Shown here piece after piece: positions 63,475 through 64,000 of a stretch of DNA of 64,000 nucleotides. The stretch comes from Methylotenera_A sp963701715. Its GTDB lineage: Bacteria; Pseudomonadota; Gammaproteobacteria; Burkholderiales; Methylophilaceae. The DNA lies in contig CAVPAX010000002.1 in assembly GCA_963701715.1 (NCBI GenBank), forward strand, positions 124,001-188,000, in the 5' to 3' direction. The notes under the pieces are model-generated. The model saw only the letters and a program-made list of their open reading frames with translations. It did not search any database and was not told where the DNA came from. Each line of letters begins with the position of its first letter. The first letter of the stretch is position 1. The position numbers were made by a program, and so were the translations under genes.

Positions 63475-64000
63475 TTAAATCTCGACACTCTCTTCAATGA
63501 CTGCAATAGGTGCAGCTTCGACAACACCTTTAAATTTGCAGCTTAATTCCATCAACAAAGTATCTATATGTTTGATTTCTAATAATACTTTGGTACCGAC
63601 TTTTAAATCTGGCAAACTGGGGACCTTGGTAATGTAGAACATATTATCTATACGTACCAAATTTTCCCGCCAAACTGTTGCTGTCACTTCTGCCAGCTTC
63701 TCCTGAATCAAATACTGCAGGCACCAGTAACGCTCCATGCGTGTTTGAAACTCACTATAGGCATTATAGGTTTGATCAAAATTGCGAATAATGACATTAA
63801 GTTTGCCATCCTGCACGTTATAAGGCGCAGGCTCTGCTTTTAACATCGCAATCAGTTGCCGCTGATTAATTAGATCTACCGCACGACGTAGAGGTGATGT
63901 GCACCATGTATACTGTGCTACTCCCAAGCCTTGATGCTGCTCTGCGGTTGATGTCATGAATACTTTGCCACCAGTTTGTGCGCGGTAAACCGCTGCTAAC
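63475..64000 (-). CDS. RNB-domain ribonuclease (RNase II/R type), C-terminal end (partial)
   Basis: The frame continues past the end of the window; 175 residues are visible. Conserved RNB residues are TSTAEQHQGLGVAQYTWCTSPLRRAVDLINQRQL, where the TSPLRR segment binds the RNA end, followed by an S1-like domain. The enzyme degrades RNA from the 3' end to small oligonucleotides. The catalytic Asp cluster lies outside. It shares a run of close same-strand genes with the spermidine-synthase-like gene. Confidence 0.85.
   Translation of the reverse strand, partial: LAAVYRAQTGGKVFMTSTAEQHQGLGVAQYTWCTSPLRRAVDLINQRQLIAMLKAEPAPYNVQDGKLNVIIRNFDQTYNAYSEFQTRMERYWCLQYLIQEKLAEVTATVWRENLVRIDNMFYITKVPSLPDLKVGTKVLLEIKHIDTLLMELSCKFKGVVEAAPIAVIEESVEI

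Overview
The window looks like the chromosome of an AT-leaning betaproteobacterium, most likely of the Methylophilaceae/Nitrosomonadales type. The support is the tmRNA tag ANDETYALAA, the gene order smpB-ratA-rnfH-DUF4124-guaB-guaA, a pilG-H-I-J-L chemosensory operon, and the protein families seen. No complete mobile element, CRISPR array or phage is visible. The genus-level assignment is an inference.

Region 1 (about 0.3-16.2 kb) is the remarkable part: a trans-envelope electron-transfer locus built from two divergent transcription units. The leftward unit encodes a diheme b-type inner-membrane protein, a 27-heme periplasmic cytochrome, a giant exported cytochrome with 69 CXXCH motifs by my count (one frameshift in the sequence as given), an outer-membrane protein with a TPR domain in front of a beta barrel, and a CcmI-like TPR protein. 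The rightward unit encodes a membrane-anchored ferredoxin/FAD/NAD(P) oxidoreductase, a DUF6502 protein, a DUF5666 protein with GIGGTG repeats and a long charged repeat tail, and an outer-membrane barrel. The set matches the porin-cytochrome cluster type called PCC3 in genome comparisons of neutrophilic iron oxidisers, with an unusually long heme chain that is still growing by tandem duplication.

Region 2 (16.3-25.9 kb) is housekeeping: tmRNA and SmpB, RatA, RnfH (frameshifted), DUF4124, GuaB, GuaA, a lipoprotein, GreB, a nitroreductase, a YbiT-type ABC-F protein and tRNA-Ser(CGA). Region 3 (26.1-31.2 kb) holds a TolC-MacA-MacB-type tripartite exporter and a 47-residue membrane protein behind a good FNR/ANR-type box. 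Region 4 (31.2-40.0 kb) has TypA, two DEAD-box RNA helicases in tandem, a PAS-GGDEF-EAL protein, a truncated haemoglobin and PurT.

Region 5 (40.1-44.1 kb) is a TonB-dependent receptor co-directional with an NtrC-type regulator. Upstream lie two identical palindromes 22 bp apart and a possible -24/-12 promoter, which together suggest a self-contained sigma-54 circuit. Region 6 (44.2-50.0 kb) carries tilS, accA and dnaE. Region 7 (50.1-58.5 kb) is the type IV pilus chemosensory operon pilG-H-I-J-L, with pilL split into two reading frames, followed by a divergent FIST sensor gene. Region 8 (60-64 kb) holds tpx, a small membrane protein, a MazG-like pyrophosphohydrolase, a broken rlmL-type methyltransferase, a spermidine-synthase-like protein and the end of an RNB-domain ribonuclease.

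Five probable single-base indels (near 5620, 18361, 53510, 62470 and 62535) break otherwise well-conserved genes. This points either to residual sequencing errors or to recent gene decay, so broken genes here should not be taken as biology without checking reads.
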